The notes under the pieces are model-generated. The model saw only the letters and a list, made by a program, of their open reading frames with translations, ran no database searches and was not told the DNA's origin. Below, one piece after another: positions 30,499 through 38,903 of a DNA stretch of 64,000 nucleotides. Positions within the stretch are counted from its first letter, which is position 1; each line of letters begins with the position of its first letter. This DNA is from Corynebacterium halotolerans (lineage in GTDB: Bacteria > Actinomycetota > Actinomycetes > Mycobacteriales > Mycobacteriaceae), in NCBI RefSeq assembly GCF_001056295.1, contig NZ_JVMD01000015.1:434001-498000 (forward strand). Reading direction: 5' to 3'. Position numbers and translations under genes: made by a program.

Positions 30499-32240
30499 AG
30501 CAGTTGATGGTTCTGTGGAGGCTGACCGGCCCGCACCGGTGGGCGGTCGCCGGCGGCGCACTGCTGAGGGTGGTGCAGTCCCTGTTCCTCGGCGTCGCAT
30601 TCGGCGCGGCGATTTCCATCGTCGTCCAGCTGGTGCGCGGGGAAACCCCCGATGGCTCCGATGTGACCCGCGTCCTCATCATGTGCCTGGCATCCCTGGC
30701 GGGGCAGCTGGTCACCGGGTGGTTCGCGGCGCGCCTGTCCTGGCTGGCGTCCTACCGGGCGGTGGCGCACATGCGGTTGCGCGTGCTGGGCCACCTCCGG
30801 GAGATCCCGGTCGCGGTGCTCGGCGAGCGTTCCCGGGGCGATACGGCGGCGCTGCTCAGCTCCGATCTGCAGCTCGTGGAGGATTTCCTGTCCGAGGGGC
30901 TGCCGCGGCTGGGGCAGGCGCTGGGTCTGCCGGTGCTGGTGATCGTCGCCGTCGGCATGCAGGATCCCCTGCTCGCCGCCACGCTGGCGCTGCCCATCGT
31001 CGCCATGCTGCCGGTCATGTCCTGGTCGGGGCGCAAGCTCACGGCGCTGGGCGACGTGCGGCAGGCGAAGCAGGCCGGCGCGTCGGCCCGCATGATCGAC
31101 ACGGTCTCCGCGATGCCGGCGCTGCGCGTCTTCTCCACCCGCGACCGCACGCTGAATTGGTACGGCTCGGCCGTCGAGGAGTTCCGGGCGATCAGCGTGA
31201 CCATGGTGCACCGGCTGCTCGTGCCGGTGTCGGCCGCGGGACTGGTGCTGATGGCCGGCATCCCGCTGACCGTCGCGGTGGCCGGGCGCGCCGCCGTGGC
31301 GGACACCGCGAACGCCGCGCTGGCCGCGGTGGTGCTCGTGTTGGCGCTCAACGTGTACCAGCCGGTGCAGGGGCTGCTGTCCACCAACGAGTCCTGGCAG
31401 ATGGCGCAGGCGTCGCTGCGCAGGGTCATGGCCGTGCTCGGCATCGAGCGTCTGCACGATCTTCCGGCGTCGGACGCGGACCGTCCCGGCCGGGGCGCGG
31501 AAGTGCGCCTCGATGCGGTGAGCTACCGCTACCCGGACGGCACTCCCGGCATCGACGGGGTGAGCCTGGTCGCGGAGGCCGGGAAGATGACCGCCATCGT
31601 CGGCCCGTCGGGCGCGGGCAAGTCGACCATCCTCAACCTGATCGCGCGTTTCGACGACCCGCAGTCGGGCACCGTGTCCATCGGGGGAACCGATCTGCGG
31701 CGATTGACCCCGGACGCCCGTTCCGGCTTGGTCACCGTCGTCTTCCAGGACGTGCATCTGTTCCCGGGCACCATCGCCGAGAACATCGCCGTGGGCGACC
31801 CGGATGCGACGGACGCCGAAATCCGCGCCGCCGCCGAGCTGGCCTGCGCCGATGAGTTCATCCGCGAGCTGCCCGACGGTTACGCGACGGTCTTGGGCGA
31901 GGACGGCGCGGGGCTGTCCGGCGGCCAGCGCCAGCGGTTGTCCATCGCGCGTGCGGCGCTGAAGGATGCGCCGGTGGTGCTCCTCGACGAGGCCACCGCC
32001 GCCCTGGACCCGGTCAACGAGGCCGCCGTCCACCGCGGTTTGGCGGCGCTGCTGGAGGGCCGCACGGCCATCGTGGTGGCGCACAAGCTGGGCACGATCT
32101 CGTCGGCGGACCGCATCGTCGTCCTCGACGGGGGACGGGTCGCGGAGGAGGGCGACCATGAATCCCTGCTCGCCGGCGGTGGGCTGTACGCGCGTCTGTG
32201 GGAGACGCTGCGGGGCGCGGCGGAGTGGACGCTGGGCTGA
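30495..32240 (+). CDS. ABC transporter, membrane plus ATPase half-transporter (YbtQ/IrtB-like)
   Basis: 581 aa, start ATG at 30495 overlapping the previous stop (ATGA) behind GAGGAG. Six membrane segments are expected in residues 15-300. The ATPase domain has GPSGAGKST, LSGGQRQR and VVLLDEATAALD. It forms a heterodimer with the preceding protein by analogy with YbtPQ/IrtAB. It is the last gene of the right arm; no strong terminator follows, only an 8-bp stem GGGCCTTG/CAAGGCCC (32258-32291). Confidence 0.92.
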   Translation: MKQLMVLWRLTGPHRWAVAGGALLRVVQSLFLGVAFGAAISIVVQLVRGETPDGSDVTRVLIMCLASLAGQLVTGWFAARLSWLASYRAVAHMRLRVLGHLREIPVAVLGERSRGDTAALLSSDLQLVEDFLSEGLPRLGQALGLPVLVIVAVGMQDPLLAATLALPIVAMLPVMSWSGRKLTALGDVRQAKQAGASARMIDTVSAMPALRVFSTRDRTLNWYGSAVEEFRAISVTMVHRLLVPVSAAGLVLMAGIPLTVAVAGRAAVADTANAALAAVVLVLALNVYQPVQGLLSTNESWQMAQASLRRVMAVLGIERLHDLPASDADRPGRGAEVRLDAVSYRYPDGTPGIDGVSLVAEAGKMTAIVGPSGAGKSTILNLIARFDDPQSGTVSIGGTDLRRLTPDARSGLVTVVFQDVHLFPGTIAENIAVGDPDATDAEIRAAAELACADEFIRELPDGYATVLGEDGAGLSGGQRQRLSIARAALKDAPVVLLDEATAALDPVNEAAVHRGLAALLEGRTAIVVAHKLGTISSADRIVVLDGGRVAEEGDHESLLAGGGLYARLWETLRGAAEWTLG

Positions 32241-32375
32241 TCTGGGCCGGTGGCGGCGGGCCTTGATGGCCCCAATCCCTGTACAAGGCCCCCCGGGGCG
32301 GTAAACTCCCCGGAGAAAGGATCGTGGGTCATTGACGGGACCCGCGGCATTCTCGAGATATGGAGGACCGGAGAA

Positions 32376-32795
32376 GTGGTCGACGCCACTGGCGCTGTGC
32401 AGGATTACGCGGATTCGCTGGGCATTGAGAAGGGCCTGCGGGTTCAGGAAGTCGGTTGGGACGAAGACTGCGACACCGCCATCAGCGAGTCCGTCGAGGA
32501 ATTCCTCGGCGAGGATCTGCTGGACGAGGAAACCGATGAGGTCGTCGACGTCGTGCTGCTGTGGTGGCGCGAGGACGACGGTGATCTGGTCGACGGTCTC
32601 GTCGACGCCGCCCGCCCCATGAACGACAACGGCCGCATCTGGCTGCTCACCCCGGGCGCCGGCCGCCCCGGTTTCGTGGATCCGGGCCTGATCGACGAGT
32701 CGGCGCAGCTGGCCGGGCTGACCGGCACCTCCGCGATCCGCCTGGGACAGTGGCAGGGCAACTGCCTGGTCCAGCGGGGCGTCAAGCGCCAGTAG
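32376..32795 (+). CDS. DUF3052 family protein
   Basis: 139 aa. Conserved actinobacterial protein of unknown function, recognised by GLRVQEVGWDEDCD, an acidic ExxDEVVDVVLLWWR segment and the C-terminal SAIRLGQWQGNCLV. The GTG at 32376 is chosen because the conserved family region starts there; GGAGG lies nine bases upstream. TAAACT (32302-32307) may be its -10. In mycobacteria and corynebacteria this gene sits beside aceE (Rv2239c in M. tuberculosis). Here the two are separated by the 24-kb metallophore locus. Confidence 0.9.
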   Translation: MVDATGAVQDYADSLGIEKGLRVQEVGWDEDCDTAISESVEEFLGEDLLDEETDEVVDVVLLWWREDDGDLVDGLVDAARPMNDNGRIWLLTPGAGRPGFVDPGLIDESAQLAGLTGTSAIRLGQWQGNCLVQRGVKRQ

Positions 32796-33028
32796 CGCGC
32801 TCCGCGCCGGTGGCTTTGCGACGCTGGCGCCGAACGTGGAGCGGCCCTCCGGCCCGTGCCGGGTGGAACCGCGTGCCGCGTCCTCGGCGCCGTACCCGTC
32901 ACAGTTGCGCACCGGTGCATCGGCCTCCCGTCAGCGCAGTCGGAACGGCGTGAGCCACCCCGGCCCGAAGAACGGTCGTCCGAAACGGGTGTGTTACCGT
33001 TTTCGGCGACGTCGCCCAAGCGGCATCA

Positions 33029-33100
33029 GCGGCGATAGCTCAGTGGTAGAGCTCTGGTCTTACACACCAGCGGTCGGGGGTTCGAAACCCTCTCGCCGCA
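33029..33100 (+). tRNA. tRNA-Val (anticodon TAC)
   Basis: A full cloverleaf is readable. Acceptor stem GCGGCGA pairs with TCGCCGC; the anticodon stem is CTGGT/ACCAG around loop CTTACAC; the T arm is GGGGG-TTCGAAA-CCCTC; the discriminator is A. CCA is not encoded. Confidence 0.97.
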
Positions 33101-33130
33101 CGCGAAAAGTGCGCCGATCACGGCACCTCG

Positions 33131-33164
33131 ACCCCGTCCCGGACCGTCACCGGGGCGGGGTTTC
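33131..33164 (+). terminator. Possible terminator after tRNA-Val
   Basis: A 12-bp stem (33131-33142 with 33150-33161, one G-T pair, 7-nt loop) ends in TTT. The T run is short, so this is moderate evidence. Confidence 0.5.
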
Positions 33165-33170
33165 GCCGTA

Positions 33171-33226
33171 TTCCGGCCCGGCATGATCGGACGGGGCCCG
33201 ACTTCTTTCCGGCCCGGCATGATCGG
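33171..33226 (+). repeat. 20-bp direct repeat upstream of cobD
   Basis: TTCCGGCCCGGCATGATCGG occurs at 33171-33190 and again at 33207-33226. The unit lies between the tRNA terminator and cobD; no cobalamin riboswitch core was recognised around it. Confidence 0.85.
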
Positions 33227-33292
33227 GCGAACCCCCGACGCGAGATCGCGCGGCCCCGGAATGGGCCCGCGGTCCCCGAGCAAGGAGCAGCG

Positions 33293-34228
33293 ATGACGTC
33301 CACCCTTCGACGCCGAATCCTCGGCCGCGCCGCGGCTCTGGCGGCGGGTTTCGCGGCGGACCGGGTTTTCGGGGACCCCGCCCGCCATCACCCGGTGGCC
33401 TGGTTCGGCACTGCGGCACACCGGCTGGAGCAGCGGATGTGGGCCGACTCGAAGCCGCGGGGGACGGCGTATGCGGCGGTGCTCGTCGGCGCCCCGACTC
33501 TCGCGGCCGCCCTGATCGCCCGCCGCACCCCGAACATCGCCCTGGCCGCCGCGACGTGGGCGGCGCTCGGCGGCACGACGCTGGCGCGCACCGGGGAGCG
33601 GATGGCCGACCGCCTGGAAGCCCGGGACCTCGCCGCCTCCCGCGAGTTGGTGCCGTGGCTGTGCTCGCGTGACCCGGCGAAACTCGACCTGGACGGCGTG
33701 GCCCGCGCGACCGTGGAGTCGCTGGCGGAGAACACCTCCGATGCGGTGTCCGGCACGCTGCTGTGGGGCGCGGTCTTCGGCGCCCCCGGCGTGGTGGCGC
33801 ACCGCTGCGGGAACACCCTCGACGCGATGGTCGGCTACCGCACGCCGAAGTGGGCGAACTTCGGGTGGGCGTCGGCGAAATTCGACGACCTGATCAACTG
33901 GGTGCCGGCCCGCCTCACCGGCGCCGCGACCGTCATCGCCGGCCCCGATCGCGCGGGCGCGTGGCGGGCCTGGCGCGAGGATGCGCCCGGTCACCCCAGC
34001 CCCAACGCCGGCGTGCCCGAGGCGTCCGCCGCCGGAGCCCTGGGGGTGCGGCTCGGCGGTGCCACCGCCTACGAGGGCGGCGTGGAGCACCGCGCGGTTC
34101 TGGGGAACGGGTCATCTCCGACGGTCGCCGACGTGCGCCGCGCCGTGACCCTGACGCGGCGCGTCCAGGACATCACCGCCGCGATCTGCGTCGGCGGCCT
34201 GCTGGTCGCCGCGATCGCCGCCCGCTGA
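33293..34228 (+). CDS. cobD: Adenosylcobinamide-phosphate synthase CobD/CbiB
   Basis: 311 aa integral membrane protein of cobalamin biosynthesis; it joins the aminopropanol arm to adenosylcobyric acid. Visible signatures: FAADRVFGDPARHHPVAWFG at the N-terminus, VESLAENTSDAVSGTLLWGA, and PGHPSPNAGVPEASAAGALGVRLGG. AAGGAG precedes the ATG at 33293. cobC lies 3.5 kb away, as in mycobacteria. No B12 riboswitch was seen upstream. Confidence 0.93.
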   Translation: MTSTLRRRILGRAAALAAGFAADRVFGDPARHHPVAWFGTAAHRLEQRMWADSKPRGTAYAAVLVGAPTLAAALIARRTPNIALAAATWAALGGTTLARTGERMADRLEARDLAASRELVPWLCSRDPAKLDLDGVARATVESLAENTSDAVSGTLLWGAVFGAPGVVAHRCGNTLDAMVGYRTPKWANFGWASAKFDDLINWVPARLTGAATVIAGPDRAGAWRAWREDAPGHPSPNAGVPEASAAGALGVRLGGATAYEGGVEHRAVLGNGSSPTVADVRRAVTLTRRVQDITAAICVGGLLVAAIAAR

Positions 34229-34301
34229 CCCGGAACCGGCGCGTCGGGCACGGCCGCATCGGATTCGGCGGGCCGGAATCGCCCGGTCGGAAACGGTCCG
34301 G

Positions 34302-35354
34302 TCAGAACCGTTCGTCGTCGAGGCCGTGGCCCTTGCGGCGGCGGCCCTTGTGCCCGGAATCGCCGTAGCGGGCGGCCAGCCTCCGAGCCCGCTCCGCGGC
34401 GGGATCCGGAGCCGGTGCACTCGCCGGCGGTGCGGAGGCCTCCCGCGCCTCCCCATCCGCCACGCCATTAGTCGCCCGCTCCTTCGTCGCGACTCCCGCG
34501 CCATCGTCGACCGCCGCTCCACCTTCCGCGGCGCCCGCACGAGGCTCGGCGGGGGACGGGGCCGCCGCGCCGTCGTCAAGCGAAGCCCGCAGGGCCGACT
34601 CCTGTTCCTCCCGGTCCCGGCGCCGCTCCCGGGCCTCCGCGACGATGAACCACACCAGCGCGGCGGGGGCCATGATGCCGAAGAAGATCCACTGGATGCC
34701 GTACGCCAGGTACGGGCCGGACTCGAGCGTCGGCAGGGGGATGGGGCGCAGGCCGCCGGGCTGGCCCTCGGCGAGCTGGATGTAATCCTGGTGCAGGTCC
34801 AGGCCCATGATCCCGCCGATCTGGTCGATGTTCAGGCCGTAGACCTGCGTCGGCTCGCCGGCGGCGCCCTCCAGCGGCGGGCGCTCCGGCGGGATTTCGC
34901 CGCGGCGCGCGTAGCCGAGGATGGTCACCTTCCCCTTCGGCGCCGCCTCCATCGCCGGGATGCCGCCGTCGGACGGCGACTCGAAACCGCGGTTGACCAG
35001 GTACAACGTGCCATCATCGGCGCGGAAGGCGGTCAGCGCGTGCGTCGCCGGAGTGCCGTCGACCGGGCGGTTGCGCAGCAGCACGTCCGAATCGGGCAGG
35101 AACTCGCCCTGCGCGGTGACCCGCCGCCACTCCGTGCCCTCCGCCAACTCGCCCTCGGCGGGGAACAGCTCGGACGCGTCCACGGGATCGACCTCGAAGG
35201 CGTGGCGGAGCTGCTCGTTGCGCTCCTGGCGGGCCTCGTTCTTCCCGAGCTGCCACGGCGCGAGCACCGTGAACGCGATGTAGGCGAACGCGACGCAGAC
35301 CACGGCGGTGAGCACCCAGCCGGGGGTCAGGAACTGGCGGATTCGGGATTTCAC
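34302..35354 (-). CDS. SURF1 family cytochrome oxidase assembly protein
   Basis: About 350 aa from a GTG at 35354, chosen because AAGGTGGG lies upstream and the family homology begins at VKSRIRQFLTPGW. Two membrane helices bracket the SURF1 domain (VLTAVVCVAFAYIAFTVLAPWQLGK and YGIQWIFFGIMAPAALVWFIV). The first ends in WQLGK, where the family has WQxxR/K. A charged Ala-rich C-terminal tail of about 100 residues extends beyond the usual family length. SURF1 proteins help assemble heme-copper oxidase. Convergent with cobD, as in M. tuberculosis (Rv2235/Rv2236c). Confidence 0.88.
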   Translation of the reverse strand: MKSRIRQFLTPGWVLTAVVCVAFAYIAFTVLAPWQLGKNEARQERNEQLRHAFEVDPVDASELFPAEGELAEGTEWRRVTAQGEFLPDSDVLLRNRPVDGTPATHALTAFRADDGTLYLVNRGFESPSDGGIPAMEAAPKGKVTILGYARRGEIPPERPPLEGAAGEPTQVYGLNIDQIGGIMGLDLHQDYIQLAEGQPGGLRPIPLPTLESGPYLAYGIQWIFFGIMAPAALVWFIVAEARERRRDREEQESALRASLDDGAAAPSPAEPRAGAAEGGAAVDDGAGVATKERATNGVADGEAREASAPPASAPAPDPAAERARRLAARYGDSGHKGRRRKGHGLDDERF

Positions 35355-35551
35355 GCCGCCCACCTTACTCACCCGCCCGGATCGCCCCGGACGCGGAAGG
35401 GGGTTGGGCGGGCGGTTGCCGCGGGGCGGCGGTGTGGGCCGGCCGCCGCTTTGCGACGCACCGTGACGTTCATCATCGGCGGGCACGTTCGGGCACGGTC
35501 GTGGAGTAGAATCGGCCGTTATCCCACATGTTCGCAAGTCGGAAGGTGCCC

Positions 35552-36148
35552 GTGTCCTCAACCGCCGCTACGCCGCCGTCGCGTTCGCGCTATGGCGCGG
35601 TCTTCCGCCAGTTCCTCAAGTTCGGGATGGTCGGCGGCACCGGCGTGCTGGTCAACACCGCGGTGGCGGTCGGCGCACGCAAGCTGGGCCTGGAGTGGGG
35701 CATCAACGAGCACGAGGTGTTCGCCAACCTGCTGGGCACCCGCTGGAACATCCGCTGGTCGCACGTTTACGCGACGTTGGCGTTCCTCATCGCCAACGTG
35801 TGGAACTTCCAGCTCAACCGTTCGTGGACCTTCCGCACCGACAATCGCCCCAACTGGTTCCGCCAGTTCGGGCCGTTCCTGCTCGCCGGGCTGTCGGGGC
35901 TCCTCGTCAGCTTGATCACCATCACGGCGCTGACCAACCCGACGTCGCCGCTGGCGCTGCCGGACCACATCTTCGACGACTCCAGCGGCCTGCGCACCAA
36001 GTTCTACTGGGCCAACCTGATCGGCGTGCTGCTGGGCACGCCGGCGAACTTCCTGATCAACAAGATCTGGACCTTCCGCGTGCGCACGCTGGCAGGCAAG
36101 GATCCCCGCCCGAAGGACCGCGAGCGCATCGAACTCAAGGAGTTCTAG
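35552..36148 (+). CDS. GtrA family membrane protein
   Basis: 198 aa with four hydrophobic segments and the GtrA features QFLKFGMVGGTGVLVNTAV, ANVWNFQLNRSWTFR and PANFLINKIWTFR. The GTG at 35552 is preceded by GGAAGG at six bases, while the earlier in-frame ATG at 35528 has no ribosome site. GtrA-type proteins are thought to flip or support lipid-linked sugars for cell-envelope glycosylation. It stands alone, divergent from the SURF1 gene, with a copy of the GCTTTGCGACG motif 94 bp upstream. Confidence 0.88.
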   Translation: MSSTAATPPSRSRYGAVFRQFLKFGMVGGTGVLVNTAVAVGARKLGLEWGINEHEVFANLLGTRWNIRWSHVYATLAFLIANVWNFQLNRSWTFRTDNRPNWFRQFGPFLLAGLSGLLVSLITITALTNPTSPLALPDHIFDDSSGLRTKFYWANLIGVLLGTPANFLINKIWTFRVRTLAGKDPRPKDRERIELKEF

Positions 36149-36206
36149 GGGGCCGGGGACCGGGGCGCGCAGTCAACCTGGCCACCGGCCCTGCGCGCAG
36201 ACCTGC

Positions 36207-36275
36207 CGCAGCGCGCGGACGGGCGCAGGGCGCGGACGGGCCCAGCGCACGGACCGGCAGCAGCGCGCGGACCGG
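36207..36275 (+). repeat. Four imperfect 17-bp tandem repeats
   Basis: Units beginning CGCAGCGCGCGGACGGG lie at 36207, 36224, 36241 and 36258 (the last 18 bp) in the gap between the convergent GtrA and ptpA genes. No T tract or clean hairpin is present. Confidence 0.8.
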
Positions 36276-36293
36276 CCCATCGCGACCGTGGAC

Positions 36294-36797
36294 CTACCGC
36301 GTCGACGAGTCCACGAGGAACCCGCTCACCGCGGCGAGGAGCCCCGGCGTGGCGGCCTCGATCTCGCGGCGGGTGCGGGCGAAACCGGACGCGTCGCCGT
36401 AGTAGGGATCGGCGACTTCGGCGTCGGAGGGGGAGTCCGGGTCGAAGGACCGCATCAGGCGGATCTTCTCGGCCGGGATGCCGCGGGCGATCAGCTGGGA
36501 GACGTGGCCGTTGTCCATGGCGATGTAGAGCGTCGCGTCGATGTGCTCGGCGCCGAGCTGCGCGGCGACGTGCGCCGAGTCGTGGCCGGAGCGCTCCAGC
36601 TCGGCGCGGGCGCGTGAGTCGGCGGGCTGGCCGACGTGCCAGGCGCCGATGCCGCACGACGCGACGAGCACGTCGTCGGCCATCCCGGCATCCTCGAGGG
36701 CATCGCGGACGATGATCTCCGCCATCGGGGAGCGGCAGATGTTGCCGCTGCACACGAAGACGAGGTACACGGACTCGGTGCGGCCAGGGGCGGACAT
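36294..36797 (-). CDS. ptpA: Low-molecular-weight protein tyrosine phosphatase (PtpA-like)
   Basis: 167 aa. P-loop VCSGNICRSPMAE with nucleophile Cys16 and Arg22, and the general-acid region DPYYG near residue 130. The ATG at 36797 follows GAGGAG. The M. tuberculosis PtpA is a secreted tyrosine phosphatase whose neighbour PtkA (a HAD-fold protein) phosphorylates it. Here too a HAD gene follows in the same direction, with 203 bp between them. A TATACC (complement near 36965-36970) could be a -10 with a long leader. Confidence 0.92.
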   Translation of the reverse strand: MSAPGRTESVYLVFVCSGNICRSPMAEIIVRDALEDAGMADDVLVASCGIGAWHVGQPADSRARAELERSGHDSAHVAAQLGAEHIDATLYIAMDNGHVSQLIARGIPAEKIRLMRSFDPDSPSDAEVADPYYGDASGFARTRREIEAATPGLLAAVSGFLVDSSTR

Positions 36798-37000
36798 GGG
36801 ATCTCCTCGGTGACGGGACCGGCAGATGGCGCCGGAACACGCGGCGGCCCGGTCACGGGGTCCGGTCGGGGACCTCGGCGAAGGGGCGCGCCGCAACGGC
36901 CGCCCGGCTCGGTCGCCGACCCGGCCGGGTCGCCGCCCGAGAGGCGGATTTTTCCGAATGACAAGGTATAACGGCGGCGCCGCCGGAGCCAATTCCCGGA

Positions 37001-37693
37001 TCAGAGCCCGAGCAGCTCCCGCGCCAACCGGTCGAGCTCCGCCGGGTCGTGGGCGACGGCGTCGGCGCGGGCGCGTTCGTCGTCGGGCCCGTAGCCCCAG
37101 CCGACGAGGATGCACGGGATGCCGAAGCGGTGCGCGCCCTCGATGTCGTGGACGCGGTCGCCGATCATGACGACGCCGGAGAGCGCGTCGTCCCCGGGGC
37201 CGTCGCCGTCGATCTCCCGCCGGTCCGCGGGCAACCCCAGCACCCGCAGCGTGTGCTCGATGACGTCGTCCTTCTGCCGCCGGTCCCCGCCGTCGTCGGC
37301 GGCGCCGATGAAGTCGAACCGGTCGAGGATCCCGAATTTCGCCAGCACCTTCCGGGCGAAGTGCCCGCCCTTCGACGTAGCCGTCGCCAAGCGGATGCCG
37401 TCGGACCGCCAGCCGTCGAGAAGCTCCGGCCAGCCCGGGAACATGCTCGTCTCCGCCCAGCCGCCGCCGGTCTGCCGCGCGCCGTAGACGCGCATGGCTT
37501 CCTCGAGCTCATCGCCCTCCAGCCCGACCCGCACCATCGAATCCCGCATGGGCGGCCCGGCGAGGGGGGCCAGGAACGCGTCGTCGGGCAGCGGGTGATC
37601 GATCGCGGCCAGCGCGGTGCGGAAACTCTTCTGGATGCCCGCGAGGGAATCGCTGATGGTGCCGTCGACGTCGATGAGCAAGGTGGGGGCCAT
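37001..37693 (-). CDS. HAD superfamily hydrolase (PtkA/phosphoglycolate phosphatase-like)
   Basis: 230 aa. Motif I DVDGTISDS at residues 8-16, cap domain, motif II near ATATSKG, a Lys region ending RQKDDVIEH, and acidic motif VVMIGDRVHDIEGA. Most like Gph phosphatases, but its place beside ptpA equals that of PtkA, the HAD protein reported to act as a tyrosine kinase on PtpA. The ATG at 37693 puts motif I at the usual position; the upstream GGAGGG is very close, so the start is not certain. Divergent from cobC. Confidence 0.85.
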   Translation of the reverse strand: MAPTLLIDVDGTISDSLAGIQKSFRTALAAIDHPLPDDAFLAPLAGPPMRDSMVRVGLEGDELEEAMRVYGARQTGGGWAETSMFPGWPELLDGWRSDGIRLATATSKGGHFARKVLAKFGILDRFDFIGAADDGGDRRQKDDVIEHTLRVLGLPADRREIDGDGPGDDALSGVVMIGDRVHDIEGAHRFGIPCILVGWGYGPDDERARADAVAHDPAELDRLARELLGL

Positions 37694-37757
37694 GCCCTCC
37701 AGTATGGCTCCGCGGGCCCGTGGTGGGCGATCCGGGCGGTGTGGCAATGTGAAGGGC

Positions 37758-38903
37758 ATGGAGATGGGGGATGACGCCGGGACCGCGTTCGCGGAGACCG
37801 GGTTCGCCGGCGATCTGAACTATCACGGCGACGTCGCCGCCCGCGGGGCGCTGGTCGACTTCGCGGTCAACGTTCGCGGGGCGACGCCGCGGTGGCTTCT
37901 CGACGGCGTGGGCGGCCACCTCAACGAGTTGTCCGCCTACCCCGACCCGATGCTGGATCGGCGCGTGCGCAGACTCATCGCGGCGCGGCACGGTCGCACG
38001 GCCGACGAGGTGCTGCTGCTCGCCGGCGTGGCGGAGGGCTTCGCGCTGTTGCCGAACCTGTGCGAGCGCCCGGCGGTGATCCACCCCCAGTTCACCGAGC
38101 CGGAGGCCGCCATGCGCGCCGCCGGAGTGCCCGTCGAGCGTGTCATCCTGCGCCGCCCGTGGGACGTGGCCCAGGTGCGCGACGAGGGGCGGTCGGGTGC
38201 CGGGGCGCCGCGGATCTCCGATGACGCCGACCTCGTGGTCGTGGGCAACCCGACCAACCCGACGTCGGTGCTGCATTCGCGCGAGGACATCCTGGCGTTG
38301 CGCGCGCCGGGGCGGATCGTGGTGGTCGACGAGGCGTTCATGGACGTCGTCGCCGCCGAGGACCACGACGCCAGCGAGGTGGCCTCCGTGCGCGACCCCG
38401 GCGTGCTGGTCTTCCGCAGCCTGACCAAGACGTGGGCCCTGGCGGGCCTGCGCTGCGGCTACGCGCTCGGCGCGCCGGAGGTGCTGGCGAAGCTCGCGCG
38501 GCGGCGCCCGTCGTGGCCGGTGGGCACGCTGCAGCTCCACGCCATGCGGCTGGTCGCCGAACACGGCATGGACCGCCCGCTGGAGCTGGAGCGGGAGAGC
38601 ATCGCCCGCGAGCGGGCGGCCATGATCGCTTCGCTCGACGACGCCGGGTGGAGCGTCGAACCGGCATCCGGCCCCTTCGTGCTCGCCCGGCCGCCGGTGG
38701 CCGATCCCGAGGCGGCGCGCCTGGCGCTGGCCAATCGTGGCGTGGCGGTGCGCCGGTGCGACACGTTTCCCGGCCTGGGGACGTCGTGGTGGCGCCTGGC
38801 GGTGCGGGGCGCCGCCGACGTCGGCACACTGGTGGGGGAGGTCGCCCGCATCGCCGCCGTCCACCGCCCAACAGTCCACATGACCCGAGAGGAACGCAGA
38901 TGA
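37758..38903 (+). CDS. cobC: PLP-dependent aminotransferase class I/II, threonine-phosphate decarboxylase-like (CobC)
   Basis: 381 aa. Typical fold-type I features: NYHGDVAARGALVDFAVNVR at the start, AYPDP, VVGNPTNPTSVL, VVDEAFMDVV, and the PLP-lysine context RSLTKTWALAGLRCGY. In the cobalamin pathway such enzymes make aminopropanol phosphate from threonine phosphate; HisC-type activity cannot be excluded. The ATG at 37758 is taken, with in-frame GTG 37749 and ATG 37764 as alternatives. Its TGA overlaps the next ATG, so cobC, the NIF3-like gene, the zinc-ribbon gene and the phosphatase form a tight four-gene operon. Confidence 0.9.
   Translation: MEMGDDAGTAFAETGFAGDLNYHGDVAARGALVDFAVNVRGATPRWLLDGVGGHLNELSAYPDPMLDRRVRRLIAARHGRTADEVLLLAGVAEGFALLPNLCERPAVIHPQFTEPEAAMRAAGVPVERVILRRPWDVAQVRDEGRSGAGAPRISDDADLVVVGNPTNPTSVLHSREDILALRAPGRIVVVDEAFMDVVAAEDHDASEVASVRDPGVLVFRSLTKTWALAGLRCGYALGAPEVLAKLARRRPSWPVGTLQLHAMRLVAEHGMDRPLELERESIARERAAMIASLDDAGWSVEPASGPFVLARPPVADPEAARLALANRGVAVRRCDTFPGLGTSWWRLAVRGAADVGTLVGEVARIAAVHRPTVHMTREERR

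Noticed and set aside
33101..33292. Possible cobalamin riboswitch before cobD
   Set aside because: No B12-box or conserved core could be recognised; the sequence is mostly a terminator-like hairpin and a 20-bp direct repeat.
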